Origin: Euglena gracilis
Taxonomy: Eukaryota > Euglenida > Euglenophyceae > Euglenales
NCBI GenBank assembly: GCA_039621445.1
Contig: CP154956.1
Coordinates: forward strand, 69,433,649-69,497,648
Direction: 5' to 3'
DNA length: 64,000 bases
The notes under the pieces were generated by a model. The model was given only the letters and a program-made list of their open reading frames with translations. It was not told the DNA's origin and searched no databases. The translations under genes and the position numbers were made by a program. Below, in pieces: positions 21,390 to 31,623 of the stretch (its first letter is position 1; each line of letters opens with the position of its first letter).

Positions 21390-22093
21390 GGGGGGGGAAT
21401 GCGTTTCGCATTTTTTCGCATTTTTGCGCATTTTTTGCGCATTTTGTCAATTTTTCAAAAATGCGCATTTTTGCGCATTTTTTTTTGCAATTTTCCCCCC
21501 GTTTTTGCACATTGTCCATTTTTTTGCGCATTTTTTTGCCCAATTTTGCATATTTTCAAATTTTGCGCCTTTTTTTGCGCATTTTTTGCCCAATTTTGCA
21601 CACGTACACTTTTTGCACCTTTTTTGCGCATTTTTTTGCCCAATTTTGCACATTTTCATTTTTTTGCACCTTTTTTGCGCATTTTTTTTGCCCAATTTTG
21701 CACATTTTTAATTTTTGCGCCTTTTTTGCACATTTTTTGCCCAATTTTGCACATTTTCAATTTTTGCGCCTTTTTTGCGCCTTTTTTGCCCAATTTTGCA
21801 CATTTTGCCATTTTTGCACATTTTCCACCCAAATCACATGCTCACCGAATTTTGCCCACGTTCAACTGACCCATTTCTGTAACCAACAAACCCATTTTCG
21901 CACTTTTTTGGCCAAAATGCCTTCATTTCAGCTCTTTTTGGTGATTTTGGTTTGATTTTGGGTTTATTGTTGGAAATTTGTCTAAGTCCTTTTCCTTTAG
22001 GAATGTCACAAACTCAGCGCATTTTTTGTGCATTTTTTGTGCATTTTTGCGCATTTTTTCCGAGGGCCGTCCAGCGCATCCCCCCCCCCTGCA
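21390..22093. repeat. CGCATTTT array element (copy 2)
   Basis: The borders match copy 1: a G-run then AATGCGTTTCGCATTTTTTC at the left and CGCATTTTTTCCGAGGGCC then CCAGCGCATC plus C-run at the right. Internally, GCCCAATTTTGCACATTTT recurs about every 40-55 bp between 21535 and 21810, and the unique GCCTTCATTTCAGC stretch is at 21918-22015. Confidence 0.8.
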
Positions 22094-22184
22094 CAAGGAG
22101 ATCTTCTGAGTGTATTTCTTCTGCAAAGAAATGGTGCTCCCCTCGGGCATTTCAAGAAAGAGAAGGGCGATTTGCATGCCTGAT

Positions 22185-22493
22185 CAGACTGTTTTTTAGT
22201 CGGGTGCCGACCCCCACCCGGGGGGGGGGGGTGCCTGCCTGGGCAGGCACCCCAAGGCACTCCCGATCCGACCCCCCCCGGGGGGGGTAGGGCACACGGC
22301 CAAAAGTGCCCTAGCACAACCCCGGCGCCGAAGGCGCCGGGGAGCCAAAAAAGGCCTATTTTCAAAGGAATGTGCCCGGGCACAGGCCGAAATCCGACCC
22401 CCCCCCCCGGGGGGGAGTGCCTGCCTGGGCAGGCGCTCACAGGCACTCCGGACCCCCCCTCCCCCCCCCGGGGTTGGTAAAAGAAACAGCCTG
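22185..22493. mobile_element. hAT-like small element, perfect 8-bp TSD TGCCTGAT
   Basis: It starts CAGACTGTTTTTTAGTC and ends with the complement of CAGGCTGTTTCTTTTACC. TGCCTGAT flanks it exactly at 22177-22184 and 22494-22501. Inside are three C-run/G-run blocks, palindromic GCCTGCCTGGGCAGGC at 22231 and 22420, and a GGCGCCGAAGGCGCC hairpin at 22324-22338. It encodes no protein. The 8-bp duplication points to mobilisation by a hAT-type transposase. Confidence 0.88.
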
Positions 22494-24374
22494 TGCCTGA
22501 TCACATTTACAGATGAATTGCAAAAAGGGAAGGAAAATAATTCAAAATTCTGCATTTGGTAATTTTTTTTTGGATTTGTATTTCCCATTCCTTGCTCCAC
22601 AGCAAACAGAGTGGCCAACCCCCTGGGGGGGCTGGGCTTTAAACAACTCCCTGCCTGCAAAAGGTCTTTTTTCTTCATCGTGTTTTGTTGGCGAAAGGAA
22701 CATCTTCGTAGCGAACTTCCACCCACCGTCATTGAACCACTAACCCAAGGAGGCTTCTTTTCAACTTGGAAGCCCCCCCCCCCCCCCCGGGAGAGGTGGG
22801 TGGGTGGGTCCGGGGCCCTGGACCCTTCACAGGGGTTTTGGTCCTGGGCCAGAGGCGTTGATGTCTTTGCATGAAGGACGATTTTTTTTTTGGGAAATGC
22901 CGACAGGTCGGGCAAAGACGCATGGTTTATTGTTGTTGATTAGAGTTTGATTTCTACAGCTGTATAAATTGTTTTGTTGTGCCTTTTTTTGCATCCTTTT
23001 GGAAAATGAAATGGATTTTGAAAAATCCTCTGGCATTTTGAACCTGATTTCTGTGTGCAAGGCTTTATTAACGTTTGAAGCTGTAGAGATTCCCCTGGCC
23101 ATGAAATTTGAAACATTTGAAATCAGGAGTTGGATGTTCAAAATGTTAAAAAAAAGCGTCTTTTTGTTGTTGATGTCTCTTCTTCCGAAAAGTTGAGGCA
23201 ACAGATGGCTACAGATTGGTCTCCAGGAAGAAGAGAAATCTGGGTTTGTCCTGTCCCGTTGCGCCCACCCCGTTGTACTGGTTGCAGAGGGAGGGAAATA
23301 TGCGGAGCACATGTTTTGCACATATTTCGCATATTTTGCATATTTCACCTTTTTTTTTATCCAAAATTTTGCATATTTAGCGCATATTTCTGGGGGTTGC
23401 AATAATTTCCTGCCACATGTGTTACTTGTTCCCACAAATGTTCTGCATATTTTCTGCATCTTTTTGAGGGCCGTTTTTTATTTTCAACCATTTTTTTCGC
23501 ATTTATTTTTTTGGGGCTGTTTTGGCCCCATTTTTTTTTTGGCTATTCTGAGCCACCGTGGGCCATGTTCGAGTCATTTTGGACCTCCGTTGGTCACTTT
23601 CATTTTTGGCCATTTCTTTGGCCAATGTCAGCCTTTTGGGGGGGGACGGGCTGTTATTTTGGTTGTAATCTAAAATATGTGGGAATATGCGCTAAATATG
23701 TGGGAGAATATGCGGAGAATATGCAGTTAGTTCAAAAATCGGGCATGTTTGACATGAAGGTCGTCACAGCCCATGTATGGGCCCTCGGACAATGAAGGCG
23801 AGACTGGAACATTGCTGCTGCCCCCCCCCCCCCCAAATTGAGCAACCTGTTGCTCAATTTTGGGTTTCAGCAGATCCGCTCAAGGGTTGCTTGATTTGGG
23901 GGTCACATGTGGCATAAAGTGGAGCCCCCACAGTCGAGTGTGGGGTACTGTGGGGGGTAAATGTGGGGTGACAGTGGGGGGGAGTGTGGGGTGACAGTGG
24001 GGGGGAGTGTGGAGTGACTGAACGATCAACAGAAGAAAATGTGAATTGAAGTCATTTCAAGCCCCCCCCCCTAGATGTTGGAGGGGGGTCCGGACCTCCT
24101 TGGCAGGTTCCAAAAATAGTGAAACTTTTTCTTCCAACCCTGCATGCCGGAAAATGAGCGAAACAATGCCTTTTCCCCACATTTTTTGATGTTTTGATGT
24201 GTTCTGCATGAAAAGTGTTCAAAATTTTTCAAAATGAGCATTTTTTTGGATTTATTTTCAACAAAGAATCAGGAAATTTAGACCAATTTTGGCCTGGCAT
24301 CCAGGCCTTAGCCGGTCCACAAAACGGAAAATTTTCCGGGTCTCCCTTCAGTTTCAAGGTAGGAGGGGGGATCT
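22494..24374. other. No firm gene; GCATATTT inverted repeat and GTGGGG tandem repeat
   Basis: GCACATATTTCGCATATTTT-like text at 23295-23460 and AATATGCGCTAAATATGTGG-like text at 23675-23735 form the ends of an inverted-repeat region. At 23935-24010 a roughly 27-bp unit GTGTGGGGTGACAGTGGGGG is tandemly repeated. A plus-strand open segment near 22969-23160 reads as protein-like but has no known domain. Confidence 0.45.
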
Positions 24375-24710
24375 GACCATACCATTGCTAAACACCTGTC
24401 TTACCCCACTCCTGGAGGGGGTGACTGACCTGTTTTTTTTTTTTGGTTCAGAGCCCCCCCCCCCCCTCCAGGGGGGTGGGGTAAGGCCTGAAAATGAAAA
24501 GTGGCTGGCCTGGCGCCGAAGGCGCCAGAAATTTTTGGGATTTTTTGCGACTTTTTGGCAAAATTTTGTTGCCTCCTGAAGACTGGCCGATCCCCCGGGG
24601 GGCGGGGTAAAGTGACTGACTGGTTTTTTTCGGCAAAAGTCACTGACTGGTTTTTTCAGAGTGGAAAGTGACCCCCCGGGGGGGGGTCGCTAAGCAATGG
24701 TGTGGATCCG
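24375..24710. mobile_element. TIR element, CCATTGCTTA family (copy 2)
   Basis: The left end GACCATACCATTGCTAAACA and the right end GTCGCTAAGCAATGGTGTGG are inverted versions of each other. GTGACTGACTGG followed by TTTTTT occurs repeatedly inside, as in copy 1, and GGCGCCGAAGGCGCC lies at 24512-24526. The two copies differ in length by about 35 bp. Confidence 0.75.
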
Positions 24711-26877
24711 ACCCCCCCATCAATTTTCGACCCCAAATTTTTTTTCTCCGCGCCTTTGGAGGTGGGAGGAACTCCATGGAAAATGCTGTGGTGGGTGGGG
24801 GGCAACCCCCCCCCCCATCTCAGCCAATCCGGACAAAAAAAATTCGGCTCAAAGGCTCCGAAAAATTTTGGAAAGGGGACAATGACCAAAAATTATTTCT
24901 TAAGGACCCGTGGGGGTGTTCGCAGTGCTGGTGGGGGTATAAGGGACCTGGTGGGCCCCCAAAACAAAGCAAAAAGTCCAAATGCCGCTGGGTTGGCATT
25001 TGTTTAATTTTGAGGTGAAAACTCAGTCAAAACCCCAAAAACCTCTGCTTGGGAAGAATAGAAGTAAGCCACACCCCAATTGGAGGGTGTTTTCTCTTTT
25101 CACAAAGACGTACACCAAGCGCCCACATTTGCATATCCATACTGCCTGGGTGGTTGTGTTTGGATTTCCGTCCTCTGAATGGTGTTCTGCCAGTTTGTCC
25201 CCAGCTGTACATTACACCGCTGAGATTTGCCAACTGCACTTCCAGAGGAAGATTGAGGCCATATATGCGTTGGGGCCAGGCTTTTTTTATTTGGAGGGTT
25301 GCACCACCCCAGGGCTCTAAGGAGGGTGTGCAGGGTCGAGGAGGACAGGGGGGAGAACAAATGCCTTTTTTTTTGCGTTTTCTGATTTTGGTAAAATTTG
25401 TGGGGTTTTTGCGGTTTTTTTTGTGGGTTTTTTTGCATTGGGTTTTTGCTGAAATATTTTTTATTCTGAAGAATTCCTCGCTTTGGTGTCGATTTTTCCA
25501 TTGAGGCAAATTTTTGTCATTTTTTTGTCGTTTTTTTGCATTTTTGGTCAACAAAATGCTTATTTTTATGCAAAATTCAAAAAGTTTTCCCTGGCAGAGC
25601 CGAGAATTTTTGATCCTCTCCAGTGGAACAATGCACACCCGGCTGAAGGATTTTGCATGCGATTTGTGTTTTTTTGTTATTTGCTTTTTTTTGTGTCTCG
25701 TTTTTTTGTGTGGGATCATTTTCCACTTTCAAACCCAGCCAGTCACTTTTCCAAAAGCAGTCACCTGTTTCCGAACCCCCCCCCCCAGGGAAGGTGGGGT
25801 GGTTGGAGGGTCATTTTGGCCTGTCAGCAAAAAAAGAGGACTGATTTCAATGCATTCTGCCAGAAATTTCTAACAGTTTTCTTGTGCTTTCTGACCGGGT
25901 GGCCTCCCAGACCAGGGGAGGGGAGGGGTCTGGACCGTCCCTCCTCCACCTGCCACAGGGAAGGTGTGACCAACCACCCCAAGAGGGTAATTGGTTGGTT
26001 TTGGGGGGGTTTCAGAGTGACTGACTGATTTTTGGCTCCCGACCCGGTGGGGAGGGTTTGAAAAGGCCCAAAATGGACAAAAAACCCAGGCTCGGTAAGC
26101 AATTGCATGATCCAGGCTCCCCAAAAAGTTTGAATTTTTCTTTCCGGCGTTTTATGCTTTTTTTTCAAAGATGCTGTGTTTGCCCAAGCTGGACCCCGAA
26201 TTGACCTACAGGGGGACGCAACCCAGGGTTCGAGGTCAGGAGGGTGTCATGGCTTTAGGCCGCCAACTCCCGTTGCTTGACCGCAAGGGGATCCAGACCA
26301 AGCCCCTCTCATGATGCCCAGCGAGGCTGCTGGTGGGGACTCCCCACCACAGCCCTGCTTGGGGGGGGTTCCTTTGATGGACAGGCACTCCATTGCACAA
26401 GGCAACACCCCCTCCCCTTGGGGTTGCTAAAAAAGAAGCCTTGTTGTGGCGCTGTTGCACTCGCTGCACATCATTGACCACCGCCGGGTGCGACTCAGCC
26501 GGTTTATTTCTCACACTGCGTTTGTGCTTGCGACGTGTTCCGAGCGGCATCTTTTGCTCACTCCCGGCCGTTTCGTCCTGGCCCTCCCTGCACCTTTGCT
26601 GCGGAGATTATACCTCTCTGTTCTGCATGTGATGTCCGCAGAAGCGGCATCACATGTGGTTAAGCCACTCTACGTCTGCGGGACGCCTGGTGCAACGGGG
26701 AAGAGCATGCCGTGCCAGCATTCTTGGGGTGCTCCTTTGTTGTCTTTTGTCCCGGGAACCAAACGCTTTGGCTTTTGGCCATTCTCAAACATTTATCTTT
26801 CCCCTCCATGGTTTGATATAAGGAAGGTGCCATGGCTTCAGGTTGCCCCCCCCCTGCTTGACCAGGGGTCTGAGGAC
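24711..26877. other. No firm gene; partial repeat copies
   Basis: A partial CCATTGCTTA-family copy seems to span about 25735-26110. A G+C-rich plus-strand open frame at 26446-26943 (165 codons) lacks recognisable domains and runs into the next element, so I do not call it a gene. A phrase near 26811-26825 (GTTTGATATAAGGA) is a fragment of the 16749-17157 family end. Confidence 0.4.
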
Positions 26878-27232
26878 CAGGCTTTTTATTTAGTCAGGTG
26901 CCTCCCCCCACGGGGGGGGGTGCTAGGGGCAGGCACCCCATAGCACCCCTGCCGACCCTCCCAAGGGGGGGGGTTAGGGTATCGGGACACTGCAAACTGG
27001 GCCAGAAGCGAAGTTAGTGCCGGCCATAAACAGACAAGAAGCCTTAGTGCAACTAAGGGGGTTAGGGTTTCGGGGGTGGGTTGGGCAGGCACCCCTGTCC
27101 GGCGACCGATCCCGTTTTCTTTACCTTTTTGGCAAGGATCCAAGGCACCCGGGCTGCCCCCCCAGGGGGGGGTGCCTGCTATGGGCATGCACCCAAAAGC
27201 ACCCCCCCCCTCCGGTCGGTAAAAAAAACCTG
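26878..27232. mobile_element. hAT-like small element, TSD CTGAGG(A/G)C
   Basis: It starts CAGGCTTTTTATTTAGTC and ends AAAAAAAACCTG. The flanks CTGAGGAC (26870-26877) and CTGAGGGC (27233-27240) match at 7 of 8 positions. Inside are C-run/G-run blocks with GGGCAGGCACCCC-type palindromes, as in the element at 22185-22493. The pair thus form one family. Confidence 0.78.
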
Positions 27233-27246
27233 CTGAGGGCTTTTTA

Positions 27247-27740
27247 AGGGCTTCAATTTAGGTCTCCAGACATTTCCTTTGATTCCCCACCATTTTGAGA
27301 AAATTAGGGGAAATTGGTTTTTTTTTGACCCCCAAAAAGGGTTGAAAACGGCTAAGGCGCAAACCTGCCGCGCTGTTTTGGGCCGTAAATCGGCCATATT
27401 AAGGGCTAGGCGGGGGGTTGCGGGGAAATCAAAGTACCGGTAGATAGGGCGTTCCAAGGGCTTCAATTTAGGTCTCCGGACATTTCCTTCGATCTTGCTT
27501 CATTTCCAAGATATTTTGAAAACATCGATTTTTTTTTACCCTGAAAGCGGTCCAAAATGGCCCCAGAAATGGGCCAAAATTGACCGAAAAATGGCCGTAA
27601 CTCGGGCTACACGAAGAGTTGGGGGAAAGTAAACCATGGTTGGACAGGGCATCCCAAGGGCTTCATTTTTGCTCTCCCGACTTTTCTTTTGATTTTGCTT
27701 CATTGACAAGATATTTTTGGGGAAATCGATTTTTTTTACC
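27247..27740. repeat. About 200-bp tandem repeat, three diverged units
   Basis: GGGCTTCAATTTAGGTCTCC starts units at about 27248 and 27448, and GGGCTTCATTTTTGCTCTCC at 27657. Each unit continues with ACATTTCCTT-GAT, a TTTTTTACC tract and, in the first two, a gene-less GC-richer part. Units end with a GGCG/CATCCCAA-type motif before the next start. Confidence 0.7.
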
Positions 27741-28149
27741 AAAAAAATGCTGCAAATTTTTGGCAATTTCTGCTTTTTTTTCCCAAAAATGGCTATTATA
27801 GCAATTTGGGAGACTTTTTCAGCCTGCCGCTTTCTGTCCCAAAATCGCATTTTGTTTGCACAAGGGTTTGTGGCTCCTCATTGTTCCAAAAAAGAGGCAA
27901 CGTATCTTTAACTTTGCCACAAGGCATGCTTTTCATCGTGATGGTTCGTTCACAGTGAGCACTCCTGATTCCCTTTACACCACTGCTGCCTCTGCTTAAT
28001 GGCATTCCGCCGCAACTCCTCCCCCTTAAATGTTACCACCTTCCAAAAATTCAACATTTTCTCAAAATGTTGTTTTTTGAGAGGTTTTTGAAGCAAAAAA
28101 TTGCCATTGAAAGTCCACAAATTTTCAATGAGAAAAAATGTCAGTAAAA

Positions 28150-28450
28150 TTTGATTGTGCCAAAATTTTGTCCACTTTTTTTGACCTTCGTTTTTTTCAC
28201 CCCCCCCCCTCCTAAAAAGTACCAATTTTTAACCTGAAATGTTTGAGATTTTTTGTGAAAAAAAATGTGGGTTTCCATCAAAAAATCATGTGTTTTGGGT
28301 TCATTTTCAAAAATAAATTCAAAAATTTTTCTGGTCAAAATCCCCGTTTTCCCGAAATCGGTGAAAATGCTGTGGTGGGTGGGGGGGTGGGGGTCCCCCC
28401 CTCCACCCACTAGGCCTTCCCGTTCTGCCCTGTCCCCCCCTGTTTCCACC
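28150..28450 (+). repeat. CCATCAAAAAATC family copy
   Basis: The order GATTGTGCCAAAATTTTGTC, TTCGTTTTTTTCACCCCC, TTTTTAACCTGAAAT, GTGGGTTTCCATCAAAAAAT and AAAATGCTGTGGTGGGTGGG matches the copies at 30905-31140 and 40435-40670 closely. It ends in C-runs and a CGTTCTGCCCTG motif that also appears, inverted, near 30593 and 17250. Confidence 0.75.
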
Positions 28451-30540
28451 CCCCCCCCAGTTGATGGATACCTTTTGGGTCACAACCTTGTGTCCAACGA
28501 ACCCCCTCCTTAGTCGGAGGACAGAGGTTACCAGTCGTTGGACACAGGGGGAGGGTGTAGTTTCATATGGATGCGGGATTTCAATTCTTTGGGTTCATAT
28601 TGGGAAGGTGTTTCACATTGGCATTTTCGACCAATTTGAGGCAAAGCAATTCGTTGCCAGGGGTTCATATTGGGAAGAGGTTTTGATTTTTGGCAGGAAA
28701 CTTGAGTTTCCGGGATCCAGGGCCAAAATCAACCCGCAATTTCCCCCTTGCTCACTGAGTACCCCCCCCCCCCCAGCACTTGGCCTGCCTCTTCCTCACA
28801 TGCAACCTTGGTCCCCCTAAGTTTGGCCCCCTTCCCTTCAATCGTGGCCCGAGCCAAGCGCCTGGGAGGCACCATCTTTTTCTGCAAAAAAGTTCTCATT
28901 GCCAGGTCACAGGACAAGAGATTTTCTTTGTTTACCACCAGTGCTCCATCTGTCAGTGCTACCAAGTCACACTGTGTGAAAGGCAACATTACCCTGCTTT
29001 AAACAGGTGGCCCCAAAAACGGTTTTTGAGCCGAAAATGGGCGTTTTTCAACCCCCCCCCCCGGCCCCCCGTTTTTGACCCGGAACTCATAGATTTTGGG
29101 TCATTTCTGGTCAAAAAAGTCGAAAAAAATCGAACAAAAGGGGTATGGGCGGTATGGGGGGTAATCGCTGAGCTCTTATCCCTTTATGGGTAAGAGCGAA
29201 GCTTACCCCGGGGTAATCCAATCCCAGCCGTCGCAGCTGAGGCAGCTGGCCGGAACACCTAACCGCCTGACCCCATTTTCGCTCCGCCTGCTGCCATCCA
29301 CTGGCTCAACATGCATCGCCGCATCATCGTGGAGCAAAAATTTAGATTAGCGTTGGCTTTCTTGTGGCCTGTACAAGTGTGGGAGCCGTTCCGCACCGGC
29401 GATGAGGTGAGTTTTGGCAAGCTGTGGCCCCCAGGTGTACCTCAAGGCAATGTAATACAGCACTGTAAAATAAGCCAATGATTTGACGCAAGAATCTGTC
29501 TCTGTGGATGCTGGGTGGCACTTTCCACACCAGGGTGCAAGGAAAAATCATTGGCTTTTTTACGGAAACCTGCTATGAAAGGGTTGTGACCAGAGAATGA
29601 AGCGGCTGGGAAAAAGGTGCTGCTGGACCGGACCCCCACCCCCCATGGGGTGTCCAAAGGGGAGTGGGGGTCCAGCTGGGTTCGAACTTTGGAGCCAAAA
29701 TTTTGGAGTGAAAAGGTGAACCGCCTCCAAAACCAACAAGGTATCATTGTTGGGCCATTTTTGACCCCCATCAAAAATTTTCGGTCCAGCCCGGATTTGC
29801 CAGGCTGCGAAAGCTTCATTTCCACTCGACCTCCCTGGTGGGCACCCTTTCAGAGCCCCCCGGCCCCCCGTTTTGGGCCCGAATCCTATGGATTTTGGGC
29901 CCGGCCGGCGGCTGGCGGCCCGGCCATGCCCGGGGCATGGGACGGGGGGTTGAAAAACGCTCATTTTCAGCTCAAAAACACCTTTTCCGGGTCCGGGAGG
30001 CCAAAAAAACATCGTTTTGGGCAATTTTTTTTTTCGATTTTTTCGACTTTTTTGACCCAAAAATGACGGAGTATTTGCAGGGTGGCCGGACCGACCTCAT
30101 TTGCAGTGGGGGGTGAGACACTTTTGGGGTTCCTATTCAGCCTTGGCGTGAGTTCGCTTAAATTGATGCCCTGATAGAGGAATTATTTTTTCATCATTTT
30201 TAAGGCCATAAAAACCATAAAAAACCCCCCAAAAAATGCCCTTATTTTTTGCAAAATGTCTTGCAGTGTTCAAAAAAAAGGAAGCAGAAAATATGTGGTC
30301 AGTTTGGCCATGGACAAATGCCCCCCTCCTGGGGCTACCAAGGACAGGCAGGCAGGGGTGTTTGCTTCATTCCGGGAGCAGGGCCAAAATCAACCCGCAA
30401 TCTCCCCCTCCCCCGTTGAGTACCCCCCCCCCCCGGCCCCCCTCCTCCTTGCCTCCCCCCCCCCTTTGTCGTACGACCACCAGGGTGTGACGTAGAGCTG
30501 GTTTTTCCATGGGTGCCAATTTTTATTTTATTTTGCCCCA
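28451..30540. other. No firm gene; inverted repeat pair
   Basis: GTTTTTGAGCCGAAAATGGG at about 29018 and the downstream GTCAAAAAAGTCG-type text are matched in reverse complement at about 29945-30060, so a diverged inverted-repeat element of about 1 kb may lie here. GGTTCATATTGGGAAG is directly repeated at 28592 and 28662. Poly-C tracts are at 28761, 29049 and 30423. Confidence 0.45.
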
Positions 30541-31190
30541 CCCACCTTGCACAGGGCAATGGTGGGTGGGAGGGTCCACCCTCCCCCACCAGCAGGGCAG
30601 AACGGGAAACGGCCTCGCGGCCAGGGTGGTGGGGGGGGGGTCGACCCCCCCCACCACCTCTTCCCGTTGTTCTGGTGGCATCAATTTTTGGACCCAAAAA
30701 ATTTCCCGGCGCCTTCGGCGCCGGGTGTTTTTTTGACCCATTTTGAGACCCATACACGAGGTCCCCCCAAAACCCCCCAAAACCCCATTTTTTCACACCT
30801 ATATCCAAATATATCAACATTTTCTCGAAATTTTGATTTTGAGTGGGTTTTGATGCAAAAAAAAGCTATTCAAAATCAAAAAAAAATACAAGAGAAAAAA
30901 TCTCAGTAAAATTGGATTGTGCCAAAATTCTGTCCATTTTTTTTGAGCTTCGTTTTTTTTTAACCCCTCCGAAAAACTACCAATTTTTAACCTGAAAATT
31001 TTGAGATTTTTTTTTGTGAAAAAATGTGGTTTTCCATCAAAAAATCATGTATTTTGGGTTCGTTTTTCAAAAAAATTTCAAAAATTTCCCCTGGCCAACA
31101 TCCCCGTTGGCCGAAATTGGTGAAAATGCTGTGGTCGGTGGGGAGGCTTTCTCGTTCTGCCCTGCCCACCAGGCCTTATTGAACAGCCCT
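30541..31190 (+). repeat. CCATCAAAAAATC family copy with upstream G/C block
   Basis: 30905-31140 matches the 28150 and 40435 copies in order and spacing. Upstream, 30570-30740 holds AGGGCAGAACGGGAA, C/G tracts and GGCGCCTTCGGCGCC at 30708-30722, which correspond to 40305-40430 in the third copy. The whole unit is therefore about 600 bp. Confidence 0.65.
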
Positions 31191-31354
31191 GCCAGCTGAG
31201 TTCAGTGCTGAACCCCCCAATTCTCTTCCATTACGGAAGGTGCTATCCCCTCCCTGGGCACTTGTCCCCCCCCTCCCTGCATCCAAATTGGCGCCCCTAA
31301 AGTTTGGTCTTCAGCCTTCACCTGCACATTTTTTTGGCTTTTTGGTGTATGGAC

Positions 31355-31615
31355 CAGGGGTTGTTTTTTTTTCAGTCCTGGATCCCCGGGGGGGGGGGCA
31401 GGTGGGGTGTGTCCGGCCCCGGCCCCCCCCCCCGGGGGGCCCCCGGGCGGGGTGGGATACATTTTTTTTGGCGCCAAAGACACCGAAAACAGTGCTATTT
31501 TTAGCACTTTTCGCAATTTTTGGCCATTTTCGGGGGGTTTCTCTGGGACCCCCCCCCCCCGGGGGGGGGTGGGTGGGTGGGGGAACCCCCCCCCCGGTCT
31601 TAAAAAAAACCCCTG
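31355..31615. mobile_element. hAT-like small element, perfect 8-bp TSD GTATGGAC
   Basis: It starts CAGGGGTTGTTTTTTTTTCA and ends TTAAAAAAAACCCCTG, nearly exact complements. GTATGGAC flanks it at 31347-31354 and 31616-31623. The interior has five C-run/G-run blocks and GGCGCCAAAGACACCG, a decayed form of the shared hairpin. Only 261 bp long and non-coding. Confidence 0.9.
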
Positions 31616-31623
31616 GTATGGAC

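Noticed and set aside
21362-21900. Long open frames rich in Phe, Ala, His and Lys over CGCATTTT arrays
   Set aside because: They are translations of the short GCGCATTTTT tandem unit in each frame and carry no information beyond the repeat.
26446-26943. 165-codon G+C-rich open frame
   Set aside because: It runs into the hAT-like element at 26878, has no recognisable domain, and open frames of this length are common in this composition.
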